Both the position numbers and the translations under genes were made by a program. From Burkholderiales bacterium (GTDB lineage: Bacteria > Pseudomonadota > Gammaproteobacteria > Burkholderiales > Burkholderiaceae_C): a DNA stretch of 64,000 nucleotides. The notes below the pieces were generated by a model, which was not told the origin of the DNA, did no database searches, and saw nothing but the letters and a program-made list of their open reading frames with translations. How positions within the stretch are numbered: position 1 is the first letter of the stretch; each line of letters opens with the position of its first letter. Location of the stretch: positions 310,001-374,000 of the forward strand of contig JACRPO010000012.1 in assembly GCA_016223165.1 (NCBI GenBank), in the 5' to 3' direction. Of the stretch, positions 41,300 to 50,096 are shown in pieces.

Positions 41300-42505
41300 A
41301 TGAGCGCCCTGAACGGCATCCGCGTGCTCGACCTGAGCGGCTTCCTGCTCGGGCCGTTCGCCACCCAGCTGCTCGGCGACATGGGCGCCGACGTGATCAA
41401 GGTCGAGCCTCGCGAAGGTGACGTCGTTCGTGGCATCGGGCCCGCGCCGAGCCCCGGGATGGGCGGCATCTTCCAGCAGAACAACCGCAACAAGCGCAGC
41501 ATCGTGCTCGACCTCAAGCAGCCCGGCGGACGCGATGCGCTGCTGCGCCTGGCGGCGAAGGCCGACATCTTCGTCTACAACGTCCGCCCGCTCGCGATGG
41601 CCCGGCTCGGCCTCGGCTACGAGGCGTTCGCGGCCGTCAATCCCGGCATCATCTACGTCGGCGCCGTCGGCTTCGGGCAGGACGGCCCTTACGCCGCCCG
41701 TCCCGCGCTCGACGACCTGATGCAGGGCATGACGGCGATCCCGAGCCTGTTCGAGCGCGCGGGCGGCGGCGAACCGCGCTACATCCCGATGGCGATGGCG
41801 GACCGTTACACCGGCATCGCGCTCGTCAATGCGGTGCTCGGCGCGCTGGTGCACAAGCTGCGCACCGGCGAGGGCCAGGCGCTCGAGGTGCCGATGTTCG
41901 AGACGCTGGCGCAAGGAGTGCTCGGCGACCACCTCATGGGCTGCTCGTTCGATCCGCCGCTCGGCCCGCCCGGCTACCAGCGCCACCTCAGCGCCGACCG
42001 GCGCCCGTTCAAGACGCGCGACGGCTACCTGTGCGCCTTCCTCATCACCGATCGCCAGTGGCGCTCGGTGCTGGAAAGCATCGGCGAAGGCGGGCGCATG
42101 AACGATCCGCGGTTCGCCGACCTGCGCGCTCGCACCGAGCATTCGGCCGCGGTCTACGCCTGGCTCGACGCCACGTTCCGCACGCGCACCACGGCCCAGT
42201 GGCTCGACATCCTCGCCTCGGCCGACGTGCCCGCCGGGCCGCTGCAAACGCTCGAATCGCTGCTCGAGGATCCGCACCTGAGGGCGGTCGGCTTCTTCGA
42301 GCGCCACCAGCATCCGACCGACGGCACGGTGGTCACGCTGCGCTCACCGGCACGCTGGTCGCGCACGCCGCCTGACGTGCGCAGGCTGGCCCCGCACCTG
42401 GGCGAGCACGGTGCCGAGGTGCTCGCCGAAGCCGGCTTCACGCGCGACGAGATCGCCGCGCTGGTCGCGTCCGGCGTCACCGTGGCCGGGGCGCCGGGCC
42501 CGTGA
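41300..42505 (+). CDS. CaiB/BaiF family III CoA-transferase
   Basis: A 401-residue CoA-transferase with NGIRVLDLSGFLLGPFATQL, DMGADVIKVEPREGDVVRG, NRNKRSIVLDL and catalytic Asp in ALDDLMQGMTAIPS. GGAAAGAGGAAG precedes the ATG. It ends the plus-strand ACAD-ACAD-CaiB cassette. In its C-terminal half it is closer to the CaiB at 763-1977 than to its positional counterpart at 35001-36152, which suggests cassettes were assembled from different parts rather than copied whole. Confidence 0.92.
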   Translation: MSALNGIRVLDLSGFLLGPFATQLLGDMGADVIKVEPREGDVVRGIGPAPSPGMGGIFQQNNRNKRSIVLDLKQPGGRDALLRLAAKADIFVYNVRPLAMARLGLGYEAFAAVNPGIIYVGAVGFGQDGPYAARPALDDLMQGMTAIPSLFERAGGGEPRYIPMAMADRYTGIALVNAVLGALVHKLRTGEGQALEVPMFETLAQGVLGDHLMGCSFDPPLGPPGYQRHLSADRRPFKTRDGYLCAFLITDRQWRSVLESIGEGGRMNDPRFADLRARTEHSAAVYAWLDATFRTRTTAQWLDILASADVPAGPLQTLESLLEDPHLRAVGFFERHQHPTDGTVVTLRSPARWSRTPPDVRRLAPHLGEHGAEVLAEAGFTRDEIAALVASGVTVAGAPGP

Positions 42506-42543
42506 GAGCCGAGGCCAATGCCGCGCGCGCCGCGGCCGCGGGC

Positions 42544-43326
42544 CTAGACGCCTCGGAACTGCGGCGTGCGCTTTTCCAGCAGCGCGGCGACGCCTTCCTT
42601 GGCGTCCTCCATCTCCAGCGTGCGCGACTGCAGCAACGCCTCGATCTCGCCGGCCGATTTCGGATCCCACGACAGGCCGCGGTACAGCGAGCGCTTGAGC
42701 ATGCGCACCGCCACCGGCGCGCAGCCGGCGATCTCGGCGGCGATCGCGCGGGCGCGCGCGAGCACCTGGTCGGGTGCCACCGCGTGGTTGGCAATGCCCA
42801 TATCGGCCGCCTCGGCGCCGGAGAAAACGCGCCCGGTGAACAGCAGTTCGGCGGCGCGCGGCACGCCGGCGATGCGCGGCAGCAGATAGCTGATCGCCAT
42901 GCCGGAGTGCAGGCCCAGGCGCGCGAAATTGGCACCGTAGCGCGCCTCGCGGTTGGCGACGCGCATGTCGCACACCAGCCCCAGCCCGAAGCCGCCCCCG
43001 ATGGCGTGGCCGTTCATCGCCGCGATCACCGGCACTTGCACGTCGAGGATCGTCAGGAACGGTCGGTAGATCGCGTACGACGCGTCCTGCGGCGACTCGC
43101 CGCGGCGGTCGAGGATCGAACTGCGGAAGTCGGCGCCCGAGCAGAAGTTCGCGCCGCTGCCCGTGATGATCACGCAGCGGATCTCGCGGTCCATCTTGAC
43201 GTCGTCGATCACCTGCTGGAACGGGCCGAGCAGTTCCGGTGCCATCGCGTTGCGATGCTCCGGTCGGTTCAGGGTGATCTCGCAGACGAGATCGCGGCGG
43301 CTGACGAGCACCGCGGGATCGCTCAT
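42544..43326 (-). CDS. crotonase-family enoyl-CoA hydratase/isomerase-like protein
   Basis: A 260-residue crotonase-fold protein: LNRPEHRNAMAPEL, the oxyanion segment GSGANFCSGADF, MNGHAIGGGFGLGLVCDMRVA, and a C-terminal EGVAALLEKRTPQF. The hydratase catalytic glutamates are not in their usual places: the loop reads FARLGLHSGMAISYLLPR rather than the normal E-x-x-LG-x-x-PGxGG pattern. Isomerase, hydrolase or decarboxylase activity is therefore as likely as hydration. It is a single minus-strand gene with AGGAGA before its ATG, between two plus-strand operons. Confidence 0.9.
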   Translation of the reverse strand: MSDPAVLVSRRDLVCEITLNRPEHRNAMAPELLGPFQQVIDDVKMDREIRCVIITGSGANFCSGADFRSSILDRRGESPQDASYAIYRPFLTILDVQVPVIAAMNGHAIGGGFGLGLVCDMRVANREARYGANFARLGLHSGMAISYLLPRIAGVPRAAELLFTGRVFSGAEAADMGIANHAVAPDQVLARARAIAAEIAGCAPVAVRMLKRSLYRGLSWDPKSAGEIEALLQSRTLEMEDAKEGVAALLEKRTPQFRGV

Positions 43327-43339
43327 GGTTTCTCCTGTG

Positions 43340-43359
43340 GCGGGCCGATCGTGGCCCGC
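43340..43359. promoter_or_regulatory. inverted repeat in divergent region
   Basis: GCGGGCC and GGCCCGC, 7 bp each, flank a GATCGT centre. It lies 14 bp upstream of the crotonase ATG, in the divergent region shared with a Bug gene. An operator or a leader hairpin for the crotonase transcript are both possible; GC-rich chance pairing cannot be excluded. Confidence 0.3.
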
Positions 43360-43376
43360 GCGGATTCTAGGCAACG

Positions 43377-43403
43377 CGTGCGCGGCGAGGAAGCCCGCGC
43401 ACG
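43377..43403. promoter_or_regulatory. 9-bp inverted repeat upstream of a Bug gene
   Basis: CGTGCGCGG and CCGCGCACG are perfectly complementary with a 9-nt spacer, 48 bp before the Bug start at 43452. With the neighbouring repeat at 43340-43359 it forms two symmetric elements within one divergent promoter region. Confidence 0.35.
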
Positions 43404-43451
43404 CCCTACCCCAACGCCGGCGCGAGCCGGTCATCCAATGCGGAGACGAGC

Positions 43452-44414
43452 ATGAAGACACCCTCGAGATGGTTCCTGGGCGCGCTGGCGCTGGTGGCGT
43501 CGATTGGCGCCGCGCAGGCCCAGGGCTGGCCCACCAAGCCGGTGACCTTGATCGTGCCGCAGGGCGCCGGCGGCAGCACCGACGCGATGGCAAGGCTCAT
43601 CGCTCCCTTGCTGGGTGAGAAGCTCGGCCAGACCGTGGTGGTCGACAACCGCGCCGGAGCCGGCGGCGTGCTCGGCGTGCAGACGCTGGCCAAGGCGCCG
43701 GCCGACGGCTACACGCTGCTGTTCGGCTCGAGCACGACGGTCGCCGCCAATGCCTTCCTCTACGCCAGCTTCCCCATCGATCCGCTGAAGGACCTCGTGC
43801 CGCTGGCCCTGGTGGGCGATGCGCCGTTCGTGTTCGTCGTTCCGGCTGCCTCGCCGATCAAGTCGATGCAGGACCTGGTCGCGGCGGCGAAGGCGTCGCC
43901 GGGCAAGCTCAACTATGCCTACGGCACGAGTTCGGGGCTGCTGTGCGGCGAACTGTTCAAGACGGTGGCCGGCGTCGACATCACCAAGGTGCCGTACAAG
44001 GCGTCGGCGCAGGCGCTGACCGACCTCATCGGCGGCCAGATCGACGTCATCTGCGAGCCGCTGTCGAGCAGCGCGCCGAACGCCAAGGCCGGGCGCCTGC
44101 GCATCCTGGCGCTGACGAGCGGCCAGCGCTCTTCCCTGGCCCCCGATCTGCCGACAGTGAGCGAGACCGGAATCAAGATGACCTACACCGCGTGGGTCGG
44201 CTTCTTCGCGGCGGCCGGCGTGCCGCGGGACATCACCGCCCGGCTCACGCGTGAGCTGATGGCGGTCCTCAAGGAGCCCACGATGGCCGACAAGATCCGC
44301 GCGATCTCGTGGGAGCCGCGCCCAGGCGACGCCGAAGTGCTCGCCGAACTGCACCGCGCCGAGCTGAAGACTGTCGCCGCCACGGTGAAGGCCGCCGGCC
44401 TCAAGGCGGAGTGA
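43452..44414 (+). CDS. Bug/TctC-family periplasmic binding protein
   Basis: A 320-residue Bug receptor: signal peptide RWFLGALALVASIGAAQA, motif WPTKPVTLIVPQGAGGSTD, KAPADGYTLLFGSS, KVPYKASAQALTDLIGGQ and LAPDLPTVSETG. GGAGA lies about 5 nt before the ATG. A second Bug gene follows after 7 bp, so the operon encodes two receptors in tandem, then thioesterases. Confidence 0.93.
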   Translation: MKTPSRWFLGALALVASIGAAQAQGWPTKPVTLIVPQGAGGSTDAMARLIAPLLGEKLGQTVVVDNRAGAGGVLGVQTLAKAPADGYTLLFGSSTTVAANAFLYASFPIDPLKDLVPLALVGDAPFVFVVPAASPIKSMQDLVAAAKASPGKLNYAYGTSSGLLCGELFKTVAGVDITKVPYKASAQALTDLIGGQIDVICEPLSSSAPNAKAGRLRILALTSGQRSSLAPDLPTVSETGIKMTYTAWVGFFAAAGVPRDITARLTRELMAVLKEPTMADKIRAISWEPRPGDAEVLAELHRAELKTVAATVKAAGLKAE

Positions 44415-44421
44415 GGAGACG

Positions 44422-45396
44422 ATGATGCACGCACGACTCAACCGCCTCTTCAGCTGCTTCTTCGCCCTTTTCACCTGCGCCGCGGTGCCGGCCTGGAGCG
44501 CCGATGCCTACCCGAGCAAGCCGATCCGCATCGTCATCCCGTTCGGCGCGGGCGGCACCACCGACGTCGTCGCCCGGCTCGTCGCCGCCAAGCTGAGCGA
44601 GTCGCTCAAGCAGACGGTGAACGTCGAGCCCAAGCCCGGCGCCAACGGCATCATCGGCACCGATGCCGTGGCAAAGGCCGCGCCCGACGGCTACACCCTG
44701 CTGATGACCGTCGCCAGCACGCAGACGCTGACCTCGATCCTCTACAAGACGCCCTACGATCCGGTGAAGGACTTCGCGCCGATCTCGCTGGTCGCCAACC
44801 CGAACGGCGTGTTCGTCGTCAATGCCGCGCTGCCGGTGCGCACCATGCAGGAGTTCGCCGCCGAGTCGCGCAAGCGCCCCAACGGGCTGAGCTACGGCGC
44901 CGGCACGGCGCTGCTGCGCCTGATCGGCGAGCAGCTCAAGCAGGCGCTGCAGGCCAATCTCATCCTGGTGCCCTACAAGGGCACGGCACCGCAGCTTGCC
45001 GCGGTGGTCGGCGGCGAGATCGATGCGGTGGTCGATCCGTTCATCGGCATCCAGCACATCAAGACCGGCAAGCTGCGCCCGCTGGCGGTGATGATGCCCA
45101 AGCGCTCGCCGCTGCTGCCCGACGTGCCGACCCTCGAGGAGGCCGGCATCAAGGGCATCACGCTCGACTCGTGGGTCGCGTTCCTCGCGCCGGCCGGCAC
45201 GCCACCGGAGATCGTCTCGAAGCTCGCCGCCGAGGTCAAGCGCATCGTCGCGCTCGACGACGTGCGCGAGCGCCTCGCGCAGGTCAACTACGACCCCGTC
45301 GGCAGCACGCCGGCCGAGCTCGGGCGCACCATCGAGGCGGACATGGCGAAGTGGCGGCGCATCGTGAAGGAAACCAACTACAAGGCCGAGGAGTGA
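44422..45396 (+). CDS. Bug/TctC-family periplasmic binding protein
   Basis: A 324-residue Bug receptor with signal peptide LNRLFSCFFALFTCAAVPAWS, motif YPSKPIRIVIPFGAGGTTD, KAAPDGYTLLMTVAS and LPDVPTLEEAGIKG. It is 7 bp after the first receptor but only moderately similar to it, so the two probably bind different ligands. Its stop overlaps the GTG start of a thioesterase gene by 4 bp (GTGA). Confidence 0.94.
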   Translation: MMHARLNRLFSCFFALFTCAAVPAWSADAYPSKPIRIVIPFGAGGTTDVVARLVAAKLSESLKQTVNVEPKPGANGIIGTDAVAKAAPDGYTLLMTVASTQTLTSILYKTPYDPVKDFAPISLVANPNGVFVVNAALPVRTMQEFAAESRKRPNGLSYGAGTALLRLIGEQLKQALQANLILVPYKGTAPQLAAVVGGEIDAVVDPFIGIQHIKTGKLRPLAVMMPKRSPLLPDVPTLEEAGIKGITLDSWVAFLAPAGTPPEIVSKLAAEVKRIVALDDVRERLAQVNYDPVGSTPAELGRTIEADMAKWRRIVKETNYKAEE

Positions 45397-45851
45397 CGGC
45401 GCCGAGCGACCCGCAGCAGCCGCTGCTCGTCGAGACCCACCTCGGCCACGTCGCGGCCTCCGAGTGCGACCACCTCGGGCACATGAACGTGCAGTTCTAC
45501 GTCTCGAAGGTGTCCGATGCCGCCTGGCACGTGATGGCCTCGATCGGCATCACGCCGGCGTTCGTCCGCGAGCGGCGGCAGGCGCCGGCGGCGGTGAAGC
45601 AGGAGATCGCGTACCTGAAGGAACTGCGCGCCGGCGACCTTGTGCGCATGGAAAGCGGCGTGCTCGAGGCCAGCGAACGCAAGCTCACGTTCTTCCACCG
45701 GCTCGTCAACGTCGAGACCGGGCAGGTGGCGATGACGAGCAAGGTCTACACGGTCAACATGGACCTCGACGCGCGCCGCTCCACGCCGCTCGATGCGGCC
45801 GTGTTCGCGCGCGCGCTGGAGCGGCGGCTGGCGGCGGAGGCTGCCGCTTGA
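45393..45851 (+). CDS. 4HBT-type hotdog acyl-CoA thioesterase
   Basis: A 152-residue single-hotdog thioesterase of the 4-hydroxybenzoyl-CoA thioesterase/YbgC type. The catalytic region reads SECDHLGHMNVQFYVSK, with the Asp and the GHMNV turn typical of the family. It begins at GTG overlapping the Bug stop; no ATG in frame precedes the domain. It would release CoA from an acyl-CoA product. The next gene starts at a TTG overlapping its stop, so the run Bug-thioesterase-thioesterase is fully coupled. Confidence 0.88.
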   Translation: MTAPSDPQQPLLVETHLGHVAASECDHLGHMNVQFYVSKVSDAAWHVMASIGITPAFVRERRQAPAAVKQEIAYLKELRAGDLVRMESGVLEASERKLTFFHRLVNVETGQVAMTSKVYTVNMDLDARRSTPLDAAVFARALERRLAAEAAA

Positions 45852-46756
45852 ACACCTTCGTCACCGGCCGCGGCGCGGTCAACCCCTGGGACTGCGACCA
45901 GTGGGGCCACATGAACGTGCAGTACTACCTGGCCAAGGCGAGCGCCGCTCAGGCCCATCTGGCCGCCCGCGTCGGGCTGCCGCCCTCGCGGCTGCGCACC
46001 GCCGGTGCGACGCTGTGGCCGGTGGCCGACCGCACGCTGTTCAAGCGCGAACTGCGCGCGGGCGACATCTACGTCGTCCGCTCCGGCTTCCGCACGGTGC
46101 GCGCCGACGGCACGGTGGACATCGCCAGCCGCATGATCAACCAGGAGACGGGCGTGGAGTCGGCCGCCTTCGAGACGCGCCTGCAATGGACCGCGCCCGG
46201 CAGCACGCGCGCCGTGCCGTGGCCCGAAGACGTCCATCTCGCCGCCTCGGCGCTGGCCGGCGAACTGCCCGGCATCGAACCGCCGGCACCGATGGCCGAC
46301 GTGCTGCCGCCGGGCGCGCCGCCGCTCGACGCGCTGCCGCTGACCTGCCGCGGCTCGGTCGAGGGCTGGGAGTGCGGCCCCGACGGCGTAGCCTCGCCGC
46401 AGGCGCACATCGCGCGCTTCAACGATGCCATCACGCACCTTTTCCTGTGCATGAAGATCGACCGCAACGCGCTGTTCGCCAGCGGTACCGGCTCGGCGGC
46501 GCTGGACTACGACATCGTCTACCACCGGCCGATGCGCGCCGGCACCGGCATCGAGGTGCGCAGCGGCGTGCTCGCGGTCGGCGAGAAGGTGTTCCACGTC
46601 GTCCACCACATCGTCGATGCGGCAGACGGCGCGCTGCTCACGACGATCGTCGTGGCCGCGCTGTTCTTCGACCTGAAGGCGCGCCGCTCGATCGCGATCC
46701 CTCCGGCCATCCGCGCCGAGGTCCTGCGCTTGCTCGCGGAGCACGGCGGTGGCTGA
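45848..46756 (+). CDS. double-hotdog thioesterase-like protein
   Basis: A 302-residue protein with two 4HBT-like hotdog domains. The first has NPWDCDQWGHMNVQYYLAK, matching the catalytic region of the preceding single-hotdog protein. The second (about residues 175-290) has ARFNDAITHLF, LDYDIVYHRPMRAGTGIEV and HHIVDAADGALL but no clear catalytic Asp motif. The start is a TTG overlapping the upstream stop (TTGA), the only start that keeps the N-terminal motif. An intramolecular duplication of a thioesterase is likely; the second domain may be structural. Confidence 0.8.
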   Translation: MNTFVTGRGAVNPWDCDQWGHMNVQYYLAKASAAQAHLAARVGLPPSRLRTAGATLWPVADRTLFKRELRAGDIYVVRSGFRTVRADGTVDIASRMINQETGVESAAFETRLQWTAPGSTRAVPWPEDVHLAASALAGELPGIEPPAPMADVLPPGAPPLDALPLTCRGSVEGWECGPDGVASPQAHIARFNDAITHLFLCMKIDRNALFASGTGSAALDYDIVYHRPMRAGTGIEVRSGVLAVGEKVFHVVHHIVDAADGALLTTIVVAALFFDLKARRSIAIPPAIRAEVLRLLAEHGGG

Positions 46757-47856
46757 CGCGTCGGCGCGCGGCGCGGTCGCGGGGCTGCGCGTGGTCGACC
46801 TGTCGCGCGTGCTGGCCGGCCCGCTGGCCGCGCAGATGCTGGCCGACCACGGCGCCTCGGTGATCAAGGTCGAGCCGCCCGACGGCGACGAGTCGCGCCG
46901 CTTCGGGCCGCCGCTGGACGAGCGCGGCGAAAACGCCTACTTCGGCGCGCTCAACCGCGGCAAGCGCTCGATCGCCGTCGACCTGTCGCGCCCGGCCGGG
47001 CGCGCGCTGCTCGAGCGGCTGCTCGCCGATGCCGACGTGCTGATCGAGAACTTCCTGCCCGGCACGATGGAGAAGTGGGGCCTGGGCTACGAGAGCACGC
47101 TCGCGGCGCGCCACCCGCGGCTCGTCTACTGCAGCGTGAGCGGCTTCGGCGCCGACGGGCCGCTCGGCGGACTGCCCGGCTACGACGCGGTGGCGCAGGC
47201 CATCTGCGGGCTGATGAGCACCAACGGCACGCCCGAGTCGGGCCCGCTGCGGCTGGGCGTGCCGGTGGTCGACTTCCTGACCGGCTACAACGCGATAGTC
47301 GGCGTGCTGCTCGCGCTGGCCGCCCGCGCCGCCACGGGCCGCGGCCAGCGCGTCGAGGCGACGCTCTTCGACAGCGGGCTGGCCCTGCAGATGCCGCATG
47401 CATCCAACTGGTACTACTCGGGCCGCATCCCGCAGCGCATGGGCAGCTCGCACCCGAACATCGCGCCCTACGACCGCTACTCGGCCGCCGACGGCGAGGT
47501 GTTTCTCGGCATCGTCAACGACGGGCAGTTCGCGCGCTTCGCGCACGTTGGCCGGGCTTGCGGCCGCGCCGCTGTGCGAAACGCTGATGCGCCGCGGCGT
47601 GCCGGCCGGGCCGGTGAACGACGTCGCGCAGGCGCTCACGCAGCCGCACGCCGTGCACCGCGCGATGGCGGTCGAGGCCGACGGCCATCGCCATCTGGGC
47701 GTGCCGGTGAAGCTCGGCGCCACGCCGGGGCGCGTGGCGGGCCTGCCGCCGCGCCTGAGCGAGCATGCGGCGGCGATCCTCGCCGAACTCGGCTACGGCG
47801 TCGCAGAACGCGAGGCCCTGTACAGCGACCGTACCGTTGCACCACCGCCCGCGTGA
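46749..47856 (+). pseudogene. CaiB/BaiF CoA-transferase gene with internal deletion and frameshift
   Basis: The frame opens at a GTG overlapping the upstream gene and is a normal CaiB protein for about 265 residues (GLRVVDLSRVLAGPLAAQML, NRGKRSIAVDL, PGYDAVAQAICG, FLGIVNDGQFARFAHV). Near 47545-47555 homology jumps to another frame, which continues LAGLAAAPLCETLMRRGVPA, then GPVNDVAQALTQPHAVHRAM, and stops at 47856. About 40-55 residues that lie between these two points in other CaiB proteins are missing, so a deletion not divisible by three seems to have fused the parts out of frame. The original frame runs on to 47909 as arginine-rich nonsense. An assembly error is possible. Confidence 0.85.
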
Positions 47857-47927
47857 GCGGCGGCAGCCGTCCGCGATCGGCGCAGGCCCCGCCGGTGCAG
47901 TTCAAGTGAGGTCGGGGACCCTGACGC

Positions 47928-49007
47928 TCAAGCGGCGATGCGACAGAACCAGGCCACGCCGTCGGCATCGAACTCGCGTCGCACGTCGCCGCGGTTCATC
48001 AGGTAGTTCAGGTTGGCGATGCTCTCGCCGCTGGCCAGACCCAGCTGCATGCTGCCGTCCGCGGGATCGATCGCGCGCGCGAACAGCGCGCCGAAGACGT
48101 CGATCACCCGCTTCGGCCGGTCAAGCGACCTCAGCAGTCGCGCAAGCGATCGATGATGGCCCTGCGCGAGATGGTCCAGCCGTGCATGCAGGCCGCGGAA
48201 CGGCTCGTTGTGCGCCGGCAGCACCAGCACGTCGTCGGGAACAGCGGCCTTGATCTTCTCGATCGACGACAGCCAGTCGTGCAGCGGATCGGCTTCGGGT
48301 TCGGTCGGATGCACCGACACGTTCGACGAGATCCGGGGCAGCACCTGGTCGCCGCTGATCAGCAGCTTCAGATCGGGACAGTGCAGGCAGGCGTGCTCGG
48401 GCGAGTGGCCGGTGCCCACGATGACGCGCCAGTCGTGGTCGCCGATTCGCACCGTCTCGCCATCGCGAATGCGGCGGTAGCTCTCGGGCAACGCGTGGAT
48501 GAACTGGCCGAACTTGCCGAAGCGCGCGCGATAGTCTTCGATTGCCGCGTCCCCCCAGCCGGCGCGGCGGTAGAACCGGATCGCGTCGGCTGGCGCCTCG
48601 CGGCCGGTATCGGCAGCGAGTACGCGGCAGTTCAGGTACTCCATCTTGGTCATCCACAGCTGGCAGTCGAACTTGCGTGTCAGCCAGCCGGCCATGCCGA
48701 CGTGATCAGGATGCATGTGGGTGGCGAACACGCGACCCACCCTGCGGCCGTCGTCGCCCTTGGCCAGCAGTTGCCGCCACGCGGCCAGCGTCTCGTCGGT
48801 GCGCATGCCGGTGTCGACCACCGCCCAGCGGTCGCCATCGTCGATCGCCCACAGGTTGATGTGGTTCAGCTGCATCGGCAGGGCCATGCGCATCCACGTC
48901 ACGCCCGGAGCCACCTGCAGCACCTCGCCCGGCGCCGGCACCGTCTCGAACGGGTAGGAGAGTGCCGGTCTGTCCGGGCGTTGTTCGGCGGGCTTCGAAT
49001 CGGGCAT
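47928..49007 (-). CDS. metallo-beta-lactamase-fold hydrolase
   Basis: A 359-residue MBL-fold enzyme. The zinc-binding motif is THMHPDHVG (HMHPDH at 97-102), followed by GTGHSPEHACLHCPD with a His ligand, the SGDQVL Asp and a distal VLPAHNEPF His. The fold includes thioesterase-like glyoxalase II and lactonases; the wide C-terminal extension fits a subgroup found in acyl-CoA clusters. It converges on the CaiB pseudogene and lies 14 bp after the TRAP receptor gene, so it may be the last gene of the TRAP operon. Thioester or lactone hydrolysis is inferred. Confidence 0.9.
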   Translation of the reverse strand: MPDSKPAEQRPDRPALSYPFETVPAPGEVLQVAPGVTWMRMALPMQLNHINLWAIDDGDRWAVVDTGMRTDETLAAWRQLLAKGDDGRRVGRVFATHMHPDHVGMAGWLTRKFDCQLWMTKMEYLNCRVLAADTGREAPADAIRFYRRAGWGDAAIEDYRARFGKFGQFIHALPESYRRIRDGETVRIGDHDWRVIVGTGHSPEHACLHCPDLKLLISGDQVLPRISSNVSVHPTEPEADPLHDWLSSIEKIKAAVPDDVLVLPAHNEPFRGLHARLDHLAQGHHRSLARLLRSLDRPKRVIDVFGALFARAIDPADGSMQLGLASGESIANLNYLMNRGDVRREFDADGVAWFCRIAA

Positions 49008-49021
49008 CGGCTCAGCGCGGT

Positions 49022-50050
49022 TCACTTCAGCCCGGCCTTGAACGCCTCGAGCACCTCGGTGCCCGCGCGGCCGCGGCGGTCCAGCGCGTCGGCCCATTCC
49101 TTGGCCACTTCGCCCATCGCCGCCGCGGCGACGGCCTTGTCCGCCGCTGACAAGGTCACCATCTTCATGCCCGCCTGCTTGACCTTCTCGATGTCGCCGG
49201 CCTCGTCGCGCTCCACCTGCGCGCAGGTGGAACGCACGATCTCGTCGCCCATCTTCGTCAGCGCCGCCTGCACCCCGGCGGGCAGGCTCTGCCAGCGCTT
49301 CTCCGCGATGACGTAATTGGCGACGAAGGAACCGAAGTTCTCGCCGATGGTGGAGGTCTGCGACAGCTTGTGGATCTCGTAGGGCACCAGGCTGTTGAAC
49401 GGGAACAGCACCCCGTCGATGGTGCCCCGGGACAACGACTCGTAGACCTCCGGCGTCGGAATCAGCACGGGCGTCAGCTTCAGCTTCTTGAGCACCAGCT
49501 CCTTGGCCGAACCGGAGGCGCGGACCTTCGTGCCCTCGAGGTCCTTCAGGGTCGCGAACGGCTTGCGCGTGACGATCTGGTAGGGCGGCAGCACCACCGT
49601 GAACAGCAGCCGCACCCCGTTGGGCTCGAACTCCTTCTTCGAGATCAGCCCGCCGGGCCGAGCCAGGTTCCAGTAGGCGAGCGTGCCCTTGCACGAGCCG
49701 GTGAAGGCCAGCGGCAACTCGGCCACCACCGACAGCGGCATCTTGTCGGACACGAAGCCGGGCGCGACGTAGGCGATGTCGGCCACCCCGGACTGGGTGA
49801 GCGCGAGCAGGTCCTTGGCCTTGCCCAGCTGCTCCGCGGGGTAGTGCTCGAACACAAGGTCCTTGGCCGCGGGCTCGCTCTTGAGCCGTTCGATCATCGG
49901 CTGGATCATGTATTTGGGCAGGTAGTGGCCCACCGGGAACGAGTCGGCGATCTTCAGCTTGATCGGCGTCTGCGCGTGAGCGCCGGCGGCCAACGTCAAC
50001 GCGGCCACGCACCCGATGATGCGCAGCACGGACACGACAGTGGGGATCAT
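49022..50050 (-). CDS. dctP: TRAP transporter periplasmic binding protein (DctP)
   Basis: A 342-residue DctP receptor with signal peptide LRIIGCVAALTLAAGAHA, KIADSFPVGHYLPKYM, and the substrate-carboxylate Arg region GTKVRASGSAKELVLKKL, then PTPEVYESLSRGTIDGVLFP. AAAGGA lies about 9 nt before the ATG. Gene order on the minus strand is dctQ, dctM, dctP, so the receptor comes last, unlike the dctPQM order at 3290-6121. Confidence 0.93.
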   Translation of the reverse strand: MIPTVVSVLRIIGCVAALTLAAGAHAQTPIKLKIADSFPVGHYLPKYMIQPMIERLKSEPAAKDLVFEHYPAEQLGKAKDLLALTQSGVADIAYVAPGFVSDKMPLSVVAELPLAFTGSCKGTLAYWNLARPGGLISKKEFEPNGVRLLFTVVLPPYQIVTRKPFATLKDLEGTKVRASGSAKELVLKKLKLTPVLIPTPEVYESLSRGTIDGVLFPFNSLVPYEIHKLSQTSTIGENFGSFVANYVIAEKRWQSLPAGVQAALTKMGDEIVRSTCAQVERDEAGDIEKVKQAGMKMVTLSAADKAVAAAAMGEVAKEWADALDRRGRAGTEVLEAFKAGLK

Positions 50051-50096
50051 GGAACGTTCCTTTCGTGGGAGCTTGATGAAGAAGGTGGCACCGCCG

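Noticed and set aside
47857..47927. A small gene or RNA in the gap after the CaiB pseudogene.
   Set aside because: The remaining open frame is the out-of-frame continuation of the pseudogene, and no structure stands out in 71 bp.
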